Positions 58,350 to 64,000 of a DNA stretch of 64,000 nt are shown one piece after another. The translations under genes and the position numbers were made by a program. The notes beneath the pieces are model-generated. The model saw nothing but the letters and a program-made list of their open reading frames with translations, had not been told where the DNA came from and searched no databases. This DNA comes from Reticulitermes speratus (taxonomy: Eukaryota > Arthropoda > Insecta > Blattodea > Rhinotermitidae): the NCBI GenBank assembly GCA_021186555.1, contig JAJKFL010000003.1, positions 32,042,908 through 32,106,907 of the forward strand. Direction: 5' to 3'. Within the stretch, counting starts at the first letter, position 1; each line of letters starts with the position of its first letter.

Positions 58350-59020
58350 CACAGTCCGAATATAATCTGCAGTTAATTTTTTTCCTAAATGCAATTTTCA
58401 ATTTTTAGAATTTTTCAAATATATACGAATGCAGTGACACCAGTGTCGTGTCGTCATGAGCAAACAGGAAACTAAACGAAACTATTTTTGTATTCAGTAG
58501 TTAGTGTTTAATATACTGGATTACACTATGATATGTTCAAAATTTTCATTCAATTATATAATTCAGAAATCAGAAGATAAAAATATGATTCCCGTACCTG
58601 AAATTCACCACGACCACATACAACAGATAAACCAGTGAACTTCTCACTGTCAGCGACAGTTCACGACATGTGCGAAACGCCCGATCAGTTACGACGCGAC
58701 TGTAGTAGCGATAATATCCTTGCCCGTTTGGTGGGAAAATTCGATTTCCATGAGAGCTACAAGCCGCTACCCCTTGTCCATTCCGGTGCCGGATATGATT
58801 TATTACCTACTCCATACGGAGATGGGAACAGCCAACCGCAGCATACGTACAGTGTGACGAATGATACGCGACCACAGCTCCTGTATTTAGAATGCATTCA
58901 AATGAAAAAAATTTATTTAAAACAAATGTCCTACACAGAGCCATTTTAATGTAATTCTCTGCTTCGAGGGGCCCTGAAGAGAGGAGAATGTTTAGATACT
59001 ACCTTTTATTTGTCGTTTAT
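58350..59020. other. CpG-richer open frame at 58,635-58,949, unidentified
   Basis: A 104-codon plus frame (MNFSLSATVHDMCETPDQL…, ending YTEPF) lies in a CpG-rich patch. The patch contrasts with its flanks and may be repeat-derived. No family, splice site or promoter supports it. Confidence 0.2.
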
Positions 59021-59039
59021 TTAACAACGCTTTACAGCG

Positions 59040-59195
59040 AATAAGAACGTATAGCTTGGAATGGATTCGTCTGGCTCAAGATAGCGAAAAGTGGTGGAGT
59101 CCTGTAAACACGGTAATGAAAATGCATGTTCCATAAAGTGTTGGGAATTTTTGACTAGCTGGGAAACTATTATCTCCTCAAGAATGACTCCTCAC
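59040..59195 (+). pseudogene. LINE ORF last codons (sense orientation)
   Basis: EWIRLAQDSEKWWSPVNTVM then KMHVP-stop, followed by a GGGAATTTTTGACTAGCTGGG 3' UTR. This is the same LINE tail as at 57.2 kb, in the opposite orientation, and keeps the conserved W-x-x-LAQD-R-x-W signature. Confidence 0.7.
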
Positions 59196-59199
59196 AATG

Positions 59200-60500
59200 G
59201 GGTTGGTTGGTCAGTCATTAGTTATTTAGTTAGTTCGAATATACATCGCAGGACACAATGATTATTGGTACATAATGAACTGCAAAAGGTGTTTATGGAA
59301 GCCGTCATGGCCTAGTTAGAAGTATTATCACGGTACCTTACTGCAAAGATTAATGCAATAAAGGACATCGTAGACAGGACAGCTGACGACCCAGGCACGT
59401 CACGAACACATACACCAAAAAAAATCTCACTCTGCCTGGAGGAATCAAAAACTTTGGAAAAATATTTAAAACTAAAAGATTCAAATCAGATTAGTAGATC
59501 AGAGGTTCTGACACCTATGCGGACTCTTGATCTCCTAAAATAAAAATGCCTGATTTTCAAAAATTTTATCTTTCTGTGGGACCTGTCCGATAAATTATTA
59601 GTACATACTTATTCCTATGCAGGCTATGTGTTCAGAGGACCTCTACTTTTGTACACTAGGGCTAACCCTATAACAAGAATAGTAACAATATAATAACAAA
59701 ATACTTTATTAATACTAATATTTATTGAATTCAGTTCATCGTTCTTTGTTTGGAACTACCTACCGAATAACCCCACGTTGCCACGGTGGTAGAATTACGT
59801 CTAAATTGCAAAATACATAAAAATAAGTAGCTCAGACGTACTTACATTGAAATATGTACATTTAAAAATATGAACTAGACTAATATTAAATAAATAATTG
59901 TGGAATAAGGAAATTAAGAAGGTAGCAAAAGGAAGAATATCGAAAATAATTATGCTATTGTGGATGAATAGAAGAAGGTCTGATATTTCTCCAGTTCTAG
60001 GTATCTGTGTTAGACCACGAAATAATGTAATTATTCAGGACGTGCCAATGATATTAAGGCGTCCTCATTCCATTTCTTGATTATTTCCTGATTGGGTAAT
60101 AACGTTTCTATTATCCAGGCATGTAGCGTCACATGGTAGGACGACTTAAGAATGACGAAGAACTGGAATGGGTGTGAATGGAAGCGGTTGTGACTCATTT
60201 TAAGGTAGTATTCTAGAATTTTCTTGGAATGATTCAGTGTAACCACGAAAATCCTCAGTATGAAACGGCAGCTTCCACCTCGAAATATAAAAGGAGGTTT
60301 TTCCAGATAGGAAGCATGAGTGTTATAGTGTACATTCAACCGAGGCAATCGACCCTTCATTTGAAAACATGTGCCTCGTTTAAACGAGTTATAAATATTT
60401 ATCGTTGTTACAGAAAGAAATGGTACTGGAGGCTATCGTTCTCACCTTAGCTATTTCCAGCGTTTGTACTGTCATTACAAAGAACCTGTGATCGTTCAGC
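59200..60500. other. No gene seen
   Basis: AT-rich; frames of 60-109 codons unrecognised. Confidence 0.4.
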
Positions 60501-60509
60501 GAGATTTTA

Positions 60510-60580
60510 AGTTATCACAGCAAGATTGGTGAAGATTCTAGTCTTTTGGGGCGTTACGCCCCATCGATTGGTAAACAAAA
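60510..60580. repeat. Foldback element (family F), half copy
   Basis: GATTTTAAGTTATCACAGC, GGTGAAGATTCTAGTCTTTT and GGGGCGTTACGCCCCATCG-TTGGTAA follow the left half of the family. Confidence 0.45.
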
Positions 60581-60589
60581 ATGTACATA

Positions 60590-61970
60590 TGTATCGGAGG
60601 ACGTTGCTGATTCCATTTCCAAGTTCCAAGCAGCCCAAAAAGAGTAAAATCAATTTCTTATTTGTGTTAATAATAGACCAAAAACTAATCAGTAGCTCTA
60701 AAAACAGACGTTCCTTTCCTAAACTTACTATCGACGCAGTAAAATTTTTACAACTGACAGCGTTGTCTCTTTCTCTAGACTTTCTCTAAACATTTAAGAT
60801 TTCTGCGAAAAGAAGGCCGCCTGTCTAACTTAATTGTGATCACCAAGGTCGATCGCCTTACCCTCTGCGAATAACACACAAGCAGATGGCGGCATACTGC
60901 TCCTAAAATAAAATGAAGTTTTATTATAAACGGACATTTTACCTTCACTAGAACTTTTGGCCTTTATTCTTTCAGTTTATTTATTCTTCTTTGCATAATA
61001 ATTTAGGACACTACGTCGCAACAAGATCGATTCAAGATTAAATAAGCCACAAGATACCCTTGATACACTGTCTGTTTGTCTGAAGAAGACTACAATGTCA
61101 AGCTGAGATATAACGGGTTATTTACCTTTGCCTTTCAAGTCGCTGTGTACCTTATTTACTTAAATAGCAACAGCTGTGTTGGAAAATTTTATTTCGTTCC
61201 AAAAGAAAAGTTTTAGCAACTACCAAACTCCATCACACACAAAATAATTACTGCCTGGCATAAATTCCCTGCAAATAGTGAAACACACCCACTTATTTTG
61301 GCCTCACAACATAACATAAATCTAAATAGTAAAACGCCTTCGACATAGGTAAAATATATTCCGTACTGGTTTACATTTTCTATTGCATGTATGCACACTG
61401 AGCAGAAATAAGTAAATTGTTTACTATTATATGATTTAAAGTTGGCAGCACTTATAAACAGTGTGAAGTCAGTTTAGAAAAGGAACTTTTCTAACCTAGC
61501 TGCAGGAAAATAAAAATTAAAACGTACTTTTTGGAGAAAAATGGAGCCAATCAACTAGCACAGGCGACTGATTACATGTGAGAAGTTTGGACAGTGGAAA
61601 GTGTTGGAGCCCGAAAACAAAAGCAGTTCATCTGTGTACGCTGTCCACTTAGAAAGACACAGCTTGTAATTCCAATCACCCCGCTTTGTGTATGAACACG
61701 ATTTTGCACTTTCGTGCTTAATCCTTTGAAGCCTGAAAAGAAGGTGAAAGTGCAGTCAAACCCAGTTACAACGACATCGGTTTATGCGACACCTCGTCTA
61801 TAGCGTCAAGATATTCTGTGGTACCAATTAATTCCTAACTGTTAACCATAACATTATACTCCTCGGTTAGAACAACACTCGTTTATAACGACACAAAAGA
61901 TTAAGTTCATTTCATGACGTTACAACTGAGTTCGACTGCACTTTTTTGTCCAGTACTCCTCGATATCCGA
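60590..61970. other. No gene seen
   Basis: AT-rich sequence without recognisable features. Confidence 0.4.
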
Positions 61971-61974
61971 AAAA

Positions 61975-62182
61975 ACATTCCTATGTTAAACTTTCTCGGG
62001 CTTCGCCCGCTTGTCCTTCTGATAAGAGCAGTATTAAGATGAAAATGATTATGGAGCATTGGTGGAATAATACCGACAAGGAAGAGCCGAAGTACTCGGA
62101 GATAGACCCGTCAGTGCTACTTTGTCCACCACAAAACTCACATGTAGTAGTCCCGGTCGAACCCGGGGCTAATTATACATAA
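61975..62182 (+). repeat. Dispersed repeat with open frame (unclassified)
   Basis: The frame reads KLSRASPACPSDKSSIKMKM, IMEHWWNNTDKEEPKYSEID and VLLCPPQNSHVVVPVEPGAN. This wording recurs in conceptual translations of insect interspersed repeats and is not a known protein. Probably retroposon-derived. Confidence 0.35.
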
Positions 62183-62189
62183 AACTACA

Positions 62190-62980
62190 GATCCTACCTC
62201 ACACAGAACACGGTCCGTACCCATTAGAAAGACAAATCAGTTAATGTTGTTTAAGGACATAACTGCTGTTGATCGTGAGAATCATAGATACACAAAAATA
62301 CACTGTGTGGCACAAAGCAGTTTTGTTATGTTACAGCACTGGTAAACGTTACCACTAGGTTTCAGAAATTTAACTGCTACCGTGTAGGAAAACTAAAGCT
62401 GTTTAATCCAGTAATTGTATTAATATCATATATTACCGTTTTCCTTCGCGTCATTTCAGATGTTAGTACTATTGTAACTTGAGTAGCTACTTTTTTTCCA
62501 GATTGAAGCTGAAATGTTCGAGACTGCCCTATCCGTGAAAAGTGAGGCCTTTAAAACATTCCTTGCATGTTCATAACGTAGCGTTGATATTCGCACCATG
62601 AATACCTAGGAGCAGGAGTCAATGGCGATGTTAACGGCACCTATATGATAAGAAAACGGAGAATATCTCTCTATGTTGGTGCACTGACCACTTACAGTGA
62701 CTACAATGGTTAGAGATGGGGGAGACACGACTCATATACAGTAGAGTGTATGTATATTAAATAAAGAGGCATACATCGCATTGTAGTGCTTGCATAAGAC
62801 GAAGTTAATGACTACAAAGAGTGGTAAAGAAAGGAAATCAAATAAACTGTGTTTAATTAAATAAATAAACCCTGAAATTATATAAAGAAAGAACTGACCT
62901 AAGACCGGGAAGGCAAAACACTTGTCCACAAAAACAAAAAACAAAGAAACACACAGATAAATGGTAAATTTAACCCTTTA
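62190..62980. other. No gene seen
   Basis: AT-rich, with short frames only. Confidence 0.4.
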
Positions 62981-62984
62981 AATC

Positions 62985-63275
62985 CGTCGGCCGTGCCATT
63001 TTTAAGGCGTTTAGTCGCCGGCCTCCCACCCCGGAGGCCCGGGTTCGATACCGGGGGTCAGTCCATGTGGGATTTGTGATGGATAAAGTGGCACTGGGAC
63101 AGGTTTTTCCCCGAGTAGTTCGGTTTTCCCCTCTCAATTTCATTCCACCGGTGCTCCATTACAGGAAAAACGGAAAATCTAATTATCTTCATCACAGGGT
63201 TGCACAATAAGCCTTAAGGCTGCGGTGCGTCCGTAGCATCTGCTGCGGGGCCCTTCTCCATAAAATAACATTTAA
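62985..63275 (+). repeat. SINE family C, tRNA-derived
   Basis: A head with GTCGGCCGTGCC, CGCCGGCCTCCCACC and B box GGTTCGATACC (63,042-63,052) is followed by a GGCACTGGGACAGG block. TTTTCCCCTCTCAATTTCATTCC and TCTGCTGCGGGGCCCTTCTCC follow. This is a well-preserved insect SINE type, distinct from families A, B and D. Confidence 0.8.
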
Positions 63276-63499
63276 AGCGTCGTGGTTTCGTGATGAACCA
63301 CACAGAGTTTAACATTCAAAAATTCTACGTCTTGCTTACACAGTGAATTTATGTATTGTGTATAGTTTTCAGAACATACAGTGATTATTTCCCTATACAG
63401 CATTAACTTGTGGGATTTATAATCAAGTCGGAGTAAGTTTACTGCGAGGTACGAATTGGATATTTAAATATAATTCAGGTTAAGAAGCAGTGGTGATGA

Positions 63500-63722
63500 G
63501 ATTTTAGCCTTTCGCAGTCGGGCAGTTCAGGTGTTCGTCCTTCAGGGATACAGCGCCGTGTCACTGGGTGATTGGTACCAGATATTTCGGGACAGCGCAT
63601 TGGTCTCATCTTTATTGGACATCCTTACATTTAAGATGAGGCTACTATGCTCTCCCGAAACGTCGTGCACCAATCACGCAGTGACGTGGCGCCTTACCCC
63701 AAAAGAACAAAGACCCGGTTAA
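63500..63722. repeat. Foldback element (family F), clear copy
   Basis: The left arm CAGCGCCGTGTCACTGGGTG, ATTGGTACCAGATATTTCGG is mirrored on the right by CCCGAAACGTCGTGCACCAA, TCACGCAGTGACGTGGCGC. The centre contains AAGATGAGGCTAC. Arms of about 45 bp are matched with scattered differences. Confidence 0.75.
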
Positions 63723-63724
63723 TA

Positions 63725-64000
63725 GTTGTGTTTCCTTAATCGATGGGAAGGTCGAAGAGAGGTTAAATTAAAACTTATATCCATAAATCAAATACGTAAC
63801 GGATATGTTAAAGTGAGAAATGTCTGTACTTATATATCATTAAAGTATCCTGTAACAGCACCATAACTAATGTTAAGTTCACGAAAATACGGAAATTATA
63901 ACACACGAACTGTTGGAGAAAATAAGTTTATTTTAAAGCCACCAACATTATGAGAGAACCTAAAAATTCTAAGAAAACCATTTCCTCAATCTTACACTGC
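63725..64000. other. No gene seen
   Basis: AT-rich window end. Confidence 0.4.

Noticed and set aside
59290-59345. tRNA-like string (TCATGGCCTAGTTAGAAG)
   Set aside because: No B box or SINE body follows; too weak.
63005-63055. Possible tRNA gene
   Set aside because: Head of SINE family C; continues into the SINE body and cannot close a full cloverleaf.
1-64000. CRISPR arrays, bacterial operons, rRNA, LTR retrotransposons
   Set aside because: No regularly spaced direct repeats, no ribosomal or prokaryotic gene structure, and no paired long direct terminal repeats or protease/integrase motifs were seen by eye.

Overview
The window reads as nuclear DNA of an arthropod, most likely a blattodean insect (cockroach or termite). 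It is AT-rich, has no long open reading frames, and is filled with decayed transposons typical of hemimetabolous insects: mariner elements, tRNA-derived SINEs, 3' ends of non-LTR retrotransposons and Penelope-like pieces. The host assignment is inference from repeat types; no single-copy marker gene was recognised. Most of the window looks like intron or intergenic sequence.

Host coding sequence is sparse. Two minus-strand islands stand out by GC content and coherent reading. One is an exon at 35,575-35,896, with an acidic N-terminus, a basic stretch, one membrane segment, then a splice donor. The other is a Lys/Ser/His-rich 277-codon frame at 50,650-51,483 with an in-frame stop just before its ATG. 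They could be exons of one gene or of two. A CRE plus TATA motif pair at 170-195 and a GC-rich block at 54,067-54,234 that is open on both strands are weaker candidates.

Mobile DNA, left to right: a Penelope-like GIY-YIG endonuclease remnant (7.9-8.3 kb); an internally deleted mariner (8.6-9.6 kb); a palindromic insertion with hammerhead-like motifs (15.2-15.6 kb); a 5'-truncated LINE reverse transcriptase (16.6-17.3 kb); a LINE 3' end with a (TAA)n tail (20.6-21.3 kb); a full-length but dead mariner (30.05-31.37 kb); a small MITE (37.2 kb); a shrunken mariner-like element (40.7-41.4 kb); a transposase scrap (48.2-48.6 kb); a second palindromic insertion (49.55-50.0 kb); and a cluster of antisense LINE 3' ends (57.2-58.3 kb). 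At least four SINE families and one foldback family (seven or more pieces) are interspersed.

The most interesting signal is a set of hammerhead-ribozyme-like motifs: CTGANGA, a stem, GAAA, a tiny stem III and a UH cleavage site closed by stem I. They occur singly (about 21.6, 42.2 and 55.0 kb) and as opposed pairs in the arms of two palindromic insertions. The palindromes share one conserved outer end and are flanked by 11- and 13-bp direct repeats. Each has an opposite arm cut at a different point and a centre that differs from the other but is itself mirrored. This fits Penelope-like retroelement RNA integrated by target-primed reverse transcription with snap-back copying. Three of the four arm ribozymes carry the same core change (CTCATGA).
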